From Novosphingobium sp. (GTDB taxonomy: Bacteria; Pseudomonadota; Alphaproteobacteria; Sphingomonadales; Sphingomonadaceae): a DNA stretch of 5,609 nt. Shown here piece after piece: positions 1 to 5,609 of this stretch; within the stretch, counting starts at the first letter, position 1; each line of letters opens with the position of its first letter. A program made the translations under genes and the position numbers. Location: NCBI GenBank assembly GCA_009885425.1, contig VFKS01000508.1:1-5609 (forward strand). Direction: 5' to 3'. A model generated the notes under the pieces. The model had not been told where the DNA came from. It saw nothing but the letters and a program-made list of their open reading frames with translations, and did not search any database.

Positions 1-480
1 TTCATCAAGCTGGCCGACCAGTTCCGCCTGCCGGTGGTCCATCTGGTCGACAACCCCGGCTTCATGATCGGGCTGGCCGCCGAAACCACCGGCACAATCC
101 GCTATGGCGTCCAGGCGATGAACGCGATCTACAAGGCCACGGTCCCGCTGTGCTGCGTGGTGATCCGCCGCGCTTATGGCATCGCCGGCAGCGCCATGAG
201 CAATGCCGAGGCATTCCAGTACCGCTTCGCCTGGCCCAGCGGTGATTGGGGCAGCCTGCCAATCGAAGGCGGAATCGAGGTCGCCTACAAGAGCGAGATC
301 GAAGCGGCGGAAGATGGCCCGGCGCATCTGGAAGCAATCCGGGCGCGGCTCAATCAGGTGCGGAGCCCGTTCCGCACGGCGGAGAAGTTCGGGATTGAGG
401 ATATCATAGATCCAAGGGAGACGCGGCCCTTGTTGTGTGAATTCGCCTCGCTGGCGTGGGGCGCGCTCGGGGCTAGGTAG
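1..480 (+). CDS. Acyl-CoA carboxylase carboxyltransferase subunit, 3' part (propionyl-/methylcrotonyl-CoA carboxylase beta type)
   Basis: The frame is open from base 1 and ends at TAG 478-480, giving 159 C-terminal residues; the true start lies left of the window, and the GTG at 34 is an internal valine. Family knowledge: these subunits move a carboxyl group from carboxybiotin to an acyl-CoA in the cytoplasm and work with a biotin carboxylase/biotin carrier subunit, which is not visible here. Seen: the carboxyltransferase C-domain signature VDNPGFMIG (residues 17-25), the following AAETTGTIRYG, the glycine-rich AYGIAGSAMS oxyanion-type loop, the FAWPSGDWGSLPIEGG segment, and the usual C-terminal IEDIIDPRETRPLL. 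Full-length members have roughly 510-540 residues, so about two thirds is missing. The acyl-CoA substrate (propionyl, methylcrotonyl, geranyl or other) cannot be decided from this part. The gene converges on glpD. Confidence 0.9.
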   Translation, partial: FIKLADQFRLPVVHLVDNPGFMIGLAAETTGTIRYGVQAMNAIYKATVPLCCVVIRRAYGIAGSAMSNAEAFQYRFAWPSGDWGSLPIEGGIEVAYKSEIEAAEDGPAHLEAIRARLNQVRSPFRTAEKFGIEDIIDPRETRPLLCEFASLAWGALGAR

Positions 481-485
481 CGGAC

Positions 486-587
486 GGGCTTCGACAGGCT
501 CAGCCTGAGCGGAGTTGGTTTGGGGTTCATACCTGCAAGACCACAGGCGTTACACTCCGCCCGCTCAGGCTGAGCCTGTCGAAGCCC
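486..587. repeat. 27-bp perfect inverted repeat pair (REPIN-like), possible bidirectional terminator
   Basis: Arm 1 is 486-512 (begins GGGCTTCGACAGGCTCAG) and arm 2 is 561-587 (ends CTGAGCCTGTCGAAGCCC). They are exact reverse complements over 27 bases with a 48-base spacer (513-560). The match continues inward to GGAGT 511-515 / ACTCC 554-558 if a 3-base insertion in arm 2 is allowed. Each arm also contains an inner palindrome, GCTCAGCCTGAGC at 498-510 and GCTCAGGCTGAGC at 563-575. Two inverted palindromic units with a short spacer match the REPIN layout (paired REP sequences mobilised in trans by a RAYT transposase). The element sits exactly between two convergent stop codons, so transcripts from either side would fold into a long hairpin. 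There is no obvious T-tract, so a role as an intrinsic terminator is inferred. Confidence 0.8.
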
Positions 588-596
588 CCGCGCCGG

Positions 597-2057
597 CTAT
601 CCCCCCAGATACTCCGTCAACCCAGCAGCCTCAGCCTTACTCAACCGCAGCCCCAGCTTGGTCCGCCGCCACAGCACATCTTCGGCGCTGGCCGCCCATT
701 CCTCGGCCACCAGATAGTCAACCTCGGCCTGACGCAGGCCACCGCCGAAATCGCGGCCCTGATCGCACTCCAGCCAGACCCGCGCGCGGGTGCCATAGGC
801 GCGGGCGATCCGGTCGGCGTTGTCGGCGCTAAGGAAGGTAAAGTCGCGGGCCAGTTCGGCGGTCAGCGCGGCCAGCCCATCTATCGCAAAATCCCCGCCG
901 GGCAGGGCAGCACTGCGGGTCCAGGCTCGGCCAGACAACGCAGGTAGCCGCGCGGCCATCATGTCCACCGCTTCCTCGGCCAAGTGCCGATAGGTGGTAA
1001 TCTTGCCGCCATAGACCGACAGCAAGGGTGCCCCCGCCTCGGCCTCAGAAAGGTCCAGCCGGTAGCCGCGGGTTGCCGCTTCGGGCTTGTCCGAGCCGTC
1101 GCTGACCAACGGGCGTACCCCCGAATAGGTCCAGACCACATCGGCGGGAGTGATCAGCTTGTCGAAGTACCGGCTGGCCCCGTCGCACAGATAGGCGATT
1201 TCCTCAGCACTGGCCTCAACCTTGTCGAGATTGCCATCGTGATCGACATCGGTGGTGCCGATCAGGGTGAAGTGCCGCTCATAGGGGATTGCGAAGAAGA
1301 TCCGGCCATCGGGCAGCTGAAAGAAATAGGAGTATGGATGGTCGAACATGGCCGGAACCACGATGTGGCTGCCCCGCACCAGCCGCATCGCATAGTCGGG
1401 TGTTTCCCCGGCCATCGCCTCGACCTCAAGCACCCGCGGCCCGGCGGCGTTGACCAGCGCGCGGGCGAAGAAAATCTCGTTCCCGGCCTCAATCCGCCAC
1501 AGATCGCCCTCGCGCTTGGCTGAGGTGACGCGGGTCTGGGTCTTCACCGCCGCGCCGCGCTCCATCGCATCCTTGGCGTTGAGCACGACCAGCCGGGCAT
1601 CATCGACCCAGCCATCGGAATATTCGAACCCGGTGGCGAACCCGCCCTTCAGCGCGGCACCAGCCGGATGGCGGCGCAGATCGACCGTGCGGGTTGCGGG
1701 CAATTTCTTGCGCCCGCCGATGTGGTCATAAAGAAACAGCCCCAGCCGCAGCAGCCAGCGCGGCCGCAGCCCTTCCACGTACGGCAGCACGAACCGCAGC
1801 GGGTGGATGATATGCGGGGCGATCTTCCACAGCGCCTCGCGCTCGGCCAGCGATTCGCGGACCAGGCCGAACTCGTAATGCTCGAGATAGCGCAGGCCGC
1901 CGTGGATCAGCTTGGTCGAAGCCGAGCTGGTCCCTTGCGCCAGATCGCCGCCTTCCAGCAGTAGCACTTTGGCGCCGCGCCCGGCGGCATCACGGGCGAT
2001 CCCAGCTCCGTTTACGCCGCCGCCAATTACGGCCAAATCATAGGTCTGCATGGTCAT
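597..2057 (-). CDS. glpD: Aerobic glycerol-3-phosphate dehydrogenase (FAD, quinone-linked)
   Basis: Family role: oxidises sn-glycerol-3-phosphate to dihydroxyacetone phosphate at the inner face of the cytoplasmic membrane and passes electrons through FAD to ubiquinone, linking glycerol/lipid breakdown to respiration. The protein has 486 residues, close to the roughly 500 usual for GlpD. Seen: the N-terminal FAD dinucleotide fold IGGGVNGAG (11-19) with the strand-ending acidic residue at E35; the GlpD signature GTSSASTKLIHGGLRYLEH (42-60); VNAAGPRV (202-209); the substrate-side arginine segments VRGSHIVV (227-234) and SGVRPL (312-317); the C-terminal FAD contact YGGKITTYR (349-357); and the DAO C-terminal motif EDVLWRRTKLGL (459-470). 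ATG at 2057 is chosen because it overlaps the upstream MFS stop as ATGA; a second ATG lies two codons later. No glpK, glpF or glpR is in the window. It ends 9 bases from the inverted-repeat element. Confidence 0.96.
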   Translation of the reverse strand: MTMQTYDLAVIGGGVNGAGIARDAAGRGAKVLLLEGGDLAQGTSSASTKLIHGGLRYLEHYEFGLVRESLAEREALWKIAPHIIHPLRFVLPYVEGLRPRWLLRLGLFLYDHIGGRKKLPATRTVDLRRHPAGAALKGGFATGFEYSDGWVDDARLVVLNAKDAMERGAAVKTQTRVTSAKREGDLWRIEAGNEIFFARALVNAAGPRVLEVEAMAGETPDYAMRLVRGSHIVVPAMFDHPYSYFFQLPDGRIFFAIPYERHFTLIGTTDVDHDGNLDKVEASAEEIAYLCDGASRYFDKLITPADVVWTYSGVRPLVSDGSDKPEAATRGYRLDLSEAEAGAPLLSVYGGKITTYRHLAEEAVDMMAARLPALSGRAWTRSAALPGGDFAIDGLAALTAELARDFTFLSADNADRIARAYGTRARVWLECDQGRDFGGGLRQAEVDYLVAEEWAASAEDVLWRRTKLGLRLSKAEAAGLTEYLGG

Positions 2058-3298
2058 AACTGCTTCGTAGCGGGAGGATGGAGCCGGCGAAAGAGCCTGC
2101 CCTTTTCACTGAACAGCACCAACCCCAACGCCAGAACGCCGCCGATAAACAGTGCCAGCGCCAGCGGCCGGGCCGAGCCGTCATAGGCCTGCCCGATCAG
2201 TGCCCCCAGCACAGCCGACAGGATCGAACGCAGGAACATCTGCACCGATGCCGCCGCGCCGGCGATCCGCGCGAAGGGCTGCATCGCGATCGAGGTGAAA
2301 TTGGCGCCCATGAACGCGATCAGGCACATCTGCGCCGATTGCAGCATGACGAAATCCCACAACTGCTCGGTCCCGCTAAACGCTCGCCAGATTTGCAGGA
2401 TGGCCACGGCGATGAAGGCAAACAGCGCAGAGTGCGAAACCCGCCGCGCGCCGAACCGTTCAACGATCCGCGCGTTGGTCAGATTGGCCACTGCCATAGT
2501 GCCGGCCATTACTGCAAACAGCAGTGGAAACCGCTCGGCCGCGCCGAAATGCTCGGCCACCAACTGCTGCGAGGAATTGAGGAAGCCAAACATTCCGGCC
2601 CACAGCACGCCGCCCCCGATGACATAGCCGATCGAGCCGCGATCGCTGAGCGCCAGCCGCATGTTGGTTCCGATTGCTCCCAACCGCATTTCCTGCCGGT
2701 TCGCCGGATCGAGCGATTCGGGCAGCCGCAGCCAAGCCCACACCGCCACTGCCACCGCCAGCAGCGCGGTGCAGCCAAAGATCCAGCGCCACCCGGCAAA
2801 CAGCAGGATCGCCTGACCATAGCTCGGCGCCAGCATCGGCACCGCCATGAACACCAATACGGTGGTCGACATCATTCGCGCCATCCGGTCACCTTCATAG
2901 GAATCGCGGATAATCGCATTGGGCAGGACCGAAAGCCCGGCACTGAAAAAGGCCTGAAGCCCGCGTACTACCAGCAGCGAGTTGAAATCGGTCACCAGCG
3001 CGCAGGCCAGGGCCAGAACAGTGTAACAGGCCAAAGCCCCGAACAGCACCGGCCGCCGCCCGAACCGATCCGCCAGCGCACCCGGCAGCAGCGCGCCCAG
3101 CGCGGCGCAGAACAGATAGACTCCGATCACCAATTGGCGCCGGTTGGGCTCGCCAGCATTCAGGTCAGCAGCAATCTCGCCCAATGCCGGCAGCATCGAA
3201 TCGATGCTCAGCGCGACCAGCGCCATCAGCGACGCCATCAGCACCACAAATTCGCGCTCGCCGATCTGGCGGGTTGGGGAAAGGGCGGCGGCGGGCAT
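2054..3298 (-). CDS. MFS transporter, Bcr/CflA-like (DHA1) efflux family
   Basis: A 414-residue inner-membrane protein with about 12 hydrophobic segments (roughly 17-36, 56-75, 84-103, 108-130, 143-165, 167-190, 222-245, 255-275, 289-305, 313-335, 345-370 and 378-396), the usual size and topology for a 12-TM MFS carrier. Seen: MFS motif A between segments 2 and 3, GALADRFGRRPV (73-84); the segment-1 DSMLPAL (33-39), resembling the DxYLPA region of Bcr; RDSYEGDRMARMMS (131-144) followed by APSYGQ, and GWRWIF (169-174), all typical of Bcr/CflA drug exporters. Proton-driven export is the family expectation; the substrate is unknown. ATG at 3298 gives a complete first helix; the only upstream ATG (3309) is out of frame and the ribosome site is weak. 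The last base of its TGA lies inside the glpD start (ATGA, 2054-2057), so the two genes are probably co-transcribed and coupled. A role in glycerol or glycerol-phosphate movement is possible from context only. Confidence 0.9.
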   Translation of the reverse strand: MPAAALSPTRQIGEREFVVLMASLMALVALSIDSMLPALGEIAADLNAGEPNRRQLVIGVYLFCAALGALLPGALADRFGRRPVLFGALACYTVLALACALVTDFNSLLVVRGLQAFFSAGLSVLPNAIIRDSYEGDRMARMMSTTVLVFMAVPMLAPSYGQAILLFAGWRWIFGCTALLAVAVAVWAWLRLPESLDPANRQEMRLGAIGTNMRLALSDRGSIGYVIGGGVLWAGMFGFLNSSQQLVAEHFGAAERFPLLFAVMAGTMAVANLTNARIVERFGARRVSHSALFAFIAVAILQIWRAFSGTEQLWDFVMLQSAQMCLIAFMGANFTSIAMQPFARIAGAAASVQMFLRSILSAVLGALIGQAYDGSARPLALALFIGGVLALGLVLFSEKGRLFRRLHPPATKQL

Positions 3299-3388
3299 GG
3301 CGCGGCCATGGCCTGTCCCAACGATCTGCGCTACCCCCTTTTTTGTTCAGCCTTTTCGGATGCACTATGCAGCGGCTAGGGTGCGCGG
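3299..3388. promoter_or_regulatory. Divergent intergenic region between the MFS gene and dinB
   Basis: This 90-base gap must supply expression signals in both directions unless transcription enters from elsewhere. It holds a pyrimidine-rich stretch at 3332-3347 (TACCCCCTTTTTT plus GTT), the least GC-rich part of the neighbourhood. On the plus strand TTGTTC (3343-3348) and TATGCA (3366-3371) are 17 bases apart and could be a weak -35/-10 pair for dinB, which would leave a leader of only about ten bases. I see no convincing promoter on the minus strand. A GTTC half-site at 3345-3348 has no partner at the spacing used by alphaproteobacterial LexA. Confidence 0.35.
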
Positions 3389-4519
3389 ATGGACGAAACG
3401 CTGCCCGATTCAGGTGAGGAGGAGGAGACCGGCAGCGGCCTGCGCAAGATCATCCACATCGATATGGATGCGTTCTATGCCAGCGTCGAACAGCGCGATG
3501 ATCCGACGCTCCGGGGAAAGCCAGTCGCGGTCGGCGGGGACGGCCCGCGCGGGGTACTGACCACTTGCTCTTACGAGGCGCGAAAATTCGGCTGCCGCTC
3601 GGCCATGCCTTCGGTCACTGCCAAGCGGCTCTGCCCGCAGCTGGTTTTCCGTCCGCCACGCTTTGCGGTCTACAGCGCGATATCGCGCCAGATCCGCGAA
3701 ATCTTTTTGGACTACACCCCCCACGTCGAGCCGCTGAGCCTTGATGAGGCCTATCTCGACGTCACCGAAGACCTGAAGGGGATCGGTTCCGCGACCCGAA
3801 TTGCCGAGCTGATCCGCGCCCGGATCAAGGCCGAAACCGGCCTGACTGCCAGTGCCGGGGTGTCCTACAACAAGTTCATCGCCAAGCTGGCGAGCGATCA
3901 GAACAAGCCAGACGGGCTCTGCTTGGTCCGGCCAGATGAGGGTGCAGCGTTTGTCGCAGCGATGCCGGTGCGGCGTTTCCACGGGGTTGGCCCGCGCGGC
4001 GCGGAGAAAATGGCCGCACTGGGGATCGTCAGCGGCGCTGATCTGGCCGCGCGCGACCTTCATTTCCTGCGCGAGCATTTCGGGATCCAGGCCGATTACC
4101 TCTATCGGGCATCGCGCGGCATCGATCTGCGCCGGGTCAAGGCCAACCGCGCGCGCAAATCACTCGGCGCGGAACGCACGCTCGACAAGGATATCTCTTC
4201 AGGCGCGTCACTGCGCGAAGTGCTGGAGCGGATCATCACGATCACCTGGGAGCGGATTGAAAAGGCCAACACCAAAGGCCGGACCGTGACGCTCAAACTA
4301 AAGCACAAGGACTTCACTGGCATGACCCGTGCCCGGAGCCTGCCTCACCCGGTATCAAGCCTGACCGAGTTCACTGCGATCAGCCACGCGCTGCTTGATG
4401 AAGTCCTGCCGCTGGCCCAACCGGTCCGATTGGTCGGACTGACCCTGTCCGCGCTGGACGAAGACATGCCCGCCGCCGCACTTGCTGGCGCGAAATTACA
4501 AGGCGAGCTGGAATTCTGA
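3389..4519 (+). CDS. dinB: DNA polymerase IV (Y-family translesion polymerase)
   Basis: Family role: low-fidelity cytoplasmic DNA polymerase that bypasses damaged template bases and docks on the beta sliding clamp. It has 376 residues (E. coli DinB has 351). Seen in order: palm motif HIDMDAFYASVEQ (23-35) with metal ligand D25 and steric-gate position Y30 (Phe in E. coli); YEARKFGCRSAMP (62-74); the second metal site LSLDEAYLDV (116-125) with D119 and E120; SAGVSYNKFIAKLASDQNKPDG (split here as SAGVSYNKFIAK and LASDQNKPDG, 155-176); a helix-hairpin-helix thumb around 193-222 (VRRFHGVGPRGAEKMAALGI); and the little-finger domain from about 257 with LKLKHKDFTGMTR. The C-terminus QGELEF (371-376) fits a QxxLxF clamp-binding motif. 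ATG at 3389 has a weak AGGG (3378-3381) upstream and adds an acidic 17-residue leader (E10-E13 run) before the point where E. coli DinB starts. Transcribed divergently from the MFS gene; no LexA box was found upstream. Confidence 0.96.
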   Translation: MDETLPDSGEEEETGSGLRKIIHIDMDAFYASVEQRDDPTLRGKPVAVGGDGPRGVLTTCSYEARKFGCRSAMPSVTAKRLCPQLVFRPPRFAVYSAISRQIREIFLDYTPHVEPLSLDEAYLDVTEDLKGIGSATRIAELIRARIKAETGLTASAGVSYNKFIAKLASDQNKPDGLCLVRPDEGAAFVAAMPVRRFHGVGPRGAEKMAALGIVSGADLAARDLHFLREHFGIQADYLYRASRGIDLRRVKANRARKSLGAERTLDKDISSGASLREVLERIITITWERIEKANTKGRTVTLKLKHKDFTGMTRARSLPHPVSSLTEFTAISHALLDEVLPLAQPVRLVGLTLSALDEDMPAAALAGAKLQGELEF

Positions 4520-4636
4520 CTGTAGTGACCACTTAACAACAGCAAACGTGCCATTCAGGCACTCGAAAGCAAAAATGTTGGACAGGGCATTCGTATTGGC
4601 TGAAACCTAGGTCCGGGGATTGGTTCTCGAATCTGG

Positions 4637-4657
4637 GTCAGCAGATTGTCTGCTGAC
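4637..4657. promoter_or_regulatory. Perfect 9-bp inverted repeat with 3-nt centre (operator or leader hairpin)
   Basis: GTCAGCAGA (4637-4645), TTG, then TCTGCTGAC (4649-4657) are exact reverse complements. The site ends 58 bases before the start of the small secreted-protein gene at 4716 and 117 bases after the dinB stop. As DNA it resembles an operator for a dimeric regulator; as RNA it would form a 9-bp stem. No T-tract follows, so it does not look like the dinB terminator. Which role applies cannot be told from sequence alone. Confidence 0.55.
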
Positions 4658-4669
4658 GGGTGCGAGTGA

Positions 4670-4688
4670 CGGGGGCGATACCCTCCCG
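4670..4688 (+). promoter_or_regulatory. Second potential leader hairpin upstream of the 4716 gene
   Basis: CGGGGG (4670-4675) can pair with CCTCCCG-side bases 4683-4688 (CTCCCG), giving six pairs including one G-T wobble and a 7-base loop (CGATACC). It stands 12 bases after the perfect inverted repeat and 27 bases before the ATG, just upstream of the AAGGGG ribosome site at 4701-4706. A structured 5' leader is possible if transcription starts upstream of 4637. The stem is short and may be chance in GC-rich DNA. Confidence 0.25.
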
Positions 4689-4715
4689 ACACCATCGAAC
4701 AAGGGGTTACCGATT

Positions 4716-5126
4716 ATGAAGTTCCGTACACTGGCCGCCGCTGCGGCGCTGTTTTCAATGGCCATGCCAACGGTTGCGACCGCGCAAGGCGATGATCTGT
4801 CCTATGAAAAGCTGACGCACTGCGCCGCATTCAACATGCTGCTCAGCCAAGTGATGAGCACCGGCGACGGCAAGGACAAGCCGGAAAACAAGGCCTCGGC
4901 CGAAACCTTCACCAACCAGGCTGCCGCGCTGATCGTGGTCGCTTCGGCGGTGGGCAAGAAGGATTCCAAGGCCGTTGCCGAAGAAGTCTTCGCGCAGAAC
5001 GGCACCATGCTCAATTCGCTCGGGCAGGATGGCGCCGCTGAAAAGCTGGTCGGCGACAACCTTGAAACCTGCAACAACCTGGGCAAGGCAGCCTATGCCG
5101 CGATCCAGGAAAACACCAAGAAGTAA
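4716..5126 (+). CDS. Small secreted two-cysteine protein of unknown function
   Basis: Encodes 136 residues. The ATG at 4716 is chosen over the open frame extending to 4620 because AAGGGG (4701-4706) sits nine bases upstream and a textbook Sec signal peptide starts there: MKFR, a hydrophobic alanine-rich core, then ATA before Q24 as a likely signal peptidase I site. The mature part of about 113 residues is rich in Ala, Lys, Glu and Asn, probably helical, with no membrane segment. It has exactly two cysteines, C36 (in EKLTHCAAF) and C119 (in NLETCNNL), near the two ends, which could form a disulfide in the periplasm. I do not recognise the family. The next gene encodes a protein of the same architecture 82 bases downstream. 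Two inverted repeats lie in its upstream region. Confidence 0.85.
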   Translation: MKFRTLAAAAALFSMAMPTVATAQGDDLSYEKLTHCAAFNMLLSQVMSTGDGKDKPENKASAETFTNQAAALIVVASAVGKKDSKAVAEEVFAQNGTMLNSLGQDGAAEKLVGDNLETCNNLGKAAYAAIQENTKK

Positions 5127-5144
5127 GCGGTAACGCGTGGCAGG

Positions 5145-5184
5145 CCCCGGCATCGTTTCCCCTCAGGGAGCCGGGCCGGGGTTT
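5145..5184 (+). terminator. GC-rich hairpin between the two secreted-protein genes (weak terminator or attenuator)
   Basis: CCCCGGC (5145-5151) pairs with GCCGGGG (5175-5181), and TTT follows at 5182-5184. Inside the loop TCCC (5158-5161) pairs with GGGA (5166-5169) around CTCA. An alternative fold pairs CCCGGC (5146-5151) with GCCGGG (5170-5175), leaving the right arm free. The T-run is only three bases, so complete termination is doubtful; partial termination or 3'-end protection of the first mRNA, giving unequal expression of the two genes, is an inference. Confidence 0.5.
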
Positions 5185-5208
5185 GTCATGTCAACAAGGG
5201 ACCTGACT

Positions 5209-5609
5209 ATGCGCTTTTCCTCGCTCTATCCGGCCGCTCTGCTGGCCGCTGCAATCGTGCTGCCCCAGACCGCTGCGGCAGCGGTCACTGATCCGGCGGC
5301 TTACAAGGAATCGCTTGGCTGCGCCGCGACCATGGTCGTGGCCACCGTGATGCTCGGCGGGACCGAAAAGAACCCGACCTCGGCCGAAATGGTCGAAGCG
5401 TCGAAGAAAACCCGTGAATTCGGGGCCAACTGGCTGATGCGTGCGGGTACCTTCAATTCCGACTCGGACCAGCTTGGCAAGGAATTCACCGCCGAAGCCG
5501 AACGCCAGACTGCTGAATACATGAAGGCCCCTTCTGGCGAGGCCTTTGACAACGGCTTCCGCGCCGACTTCCGCCGCTGCCTCTCGCGCGGCAAGGAATT
5601 GGCGATCAA
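5209..5609 (+). CDS. Second small secreted two-cysteine protein, unknown function, cut by the window edge
   Basis: The frame is open from ATG 5209 to the right edge (133 complete codons, no stop), so the C-terminus is missing. AAGGGA (5196-5201) lies seven bases before this ATG; an in-frame ATG at 5188 is possible but sits beside the hairpin without its own clear ribosome site. Residues 1-25 form a Sec signal peptide (MRFS, hydrophobic core, LPQTAAAA, cleavage near residue 25). Mature cysteines are C38 (in YKESLGCAA) and C124 (in DFRRCLSR), 86 apart versus 83 in the preceding protein, and both proteins share Tyr six residues before a Cys-Ala-Ala. Otherwise the two sequences are clearly diverged. 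Likely periplasmic or secreted and helical; role unknown. Probably in one transcription unit with the 4716 gene, with the intergenic hairpin modulating read-through. Confidence 0.8.
   Translation, partial: MRFSSLYPAALLAAAIVLPQTAAAAVTDPAAYKESLGCAATMVVATVMLGGTEKNPTSAEMVEASKKTREFGANWLMRAGTFNSDSDQLGKEFTAEAERQTAEYMKAPSGEAFDNGFRADFRRCLSRGKELAI

Noticed and set aside
984..1523. Plus-strand open frame of 179 codons inside glpD
   Set aside because: Antisense shadow of glpD, which has all family motifs in the minus frame; no ribosome site or domain supports it.
3345..3358. Possible LexA box (GTTC-N7-GTTC) upstream of dinB
   Set aside because: GTTC at 3345-3348 is present, but the second half at the required spacing reads TCGG. 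Only a half-site exists, so SOS control is not supported by this sequence.
2078..3379. Long plus-strand open frame of 433 codons antisense to the MFS gene
   Set aside because: Its product is low-complexity (Gln, His, Arg, Pro rich) with no recognisable domain, the expected shadow of a GC-rich gene on the other strand, while the minus strand gives a full MFS protein.
4548..4562. Hairpin GTGCC-ATTCA-GGCAC after dinB as a terminator
   Set aside because: A 5-bp stem with no following T-tract is too weak to call; it may be chance.
4618..4640. tRNA T-arm-like stretch (GGTTCTCGAATC)
   Set aside because: The loop is two bases too long, the flanking stem does not pair, and no acceptor, D or anticodon arms can be found around it.
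4620..4715. N-terminal extension of the small secreted protein starting at ATG-like 4620 (TTG/GTG-type start)
   Set aside because: The extension would bury a clear signal peptide behind 32 residues and would be encoded across the two inverted repeats; the ribosome site at 4701-4706 fits ATG 4716.
4716..5609. HdeA-like acid chaperones for the two-cysteine secreted proteins
   Set aside because: Only the general plan (small, exported, two cysteines) is shared; the cysteine spacing and sequence do not match in any way I can support.

Overview
The window looks like GC-rich alphaproteobacterial chromosome. The protein families, the strong GC bias at third codon positions and a 27-bp inverted repeat of a type I recall from sphingomonads together suggest Sphingomonadales. 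That placement is an inference from memory and no database was searched. Most of the window is housekeeping DNA. There is no phage, insertion sequence, CRISPR array, rRNA or tRNA.

Layout: (1) Positions 1-480 (+) hold the 3' end of a biotin-dependent acyl-CoA carboxylase carboxyltransferase gene that enters from the left edge. (2) Positions 481-596 are a convergent intergenic gap filled by two 27-bp perfect inverted arms, each with its own inner palindrome. This is a REPIN-like element that could also act as a two-way terminator. (3) Positions 2057 down to 597 (-) encode aerobic glycerol-3-phosphate dehydrogenase (glpD). It is preceded, with a 4-base ATGA overlap, by a Bcr/CflA-type MFS transporter (3298 down to 2054, -), so the two form an apparent translationally coupled operon. 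(4) A 90-bp divergent gap leads to dinB (3389-4519, +), DNA polymerase IV, with an acidic 17-residue N-terminal extension and a clamp-binding-like C-terminus. (5) Positions 4520-4715 are non-coding. They carry a perfect 9-bp inverted repeat with a 3-nt centre and a second hairpin just before the next gene. (6) Two small secreted proteins follow in tandem (4716-5126, and 5209 to the right edge). Each has a signal peptide and exactly two cysteines at similar spacing. A GC-rich hairpin lies between them.

The genes do not form one pathway. The carboxylase feeds short-chain acyl-CoA metabolism, GlpD passes electrons from glycerol-3-phosphate to quinone, the MFS protein is probably an exporter, and DinB does translesion synthesis. 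The least explained part is the right end: the structured leader and the tandem two-cysteine exported proteins, whose function I do not recognise.
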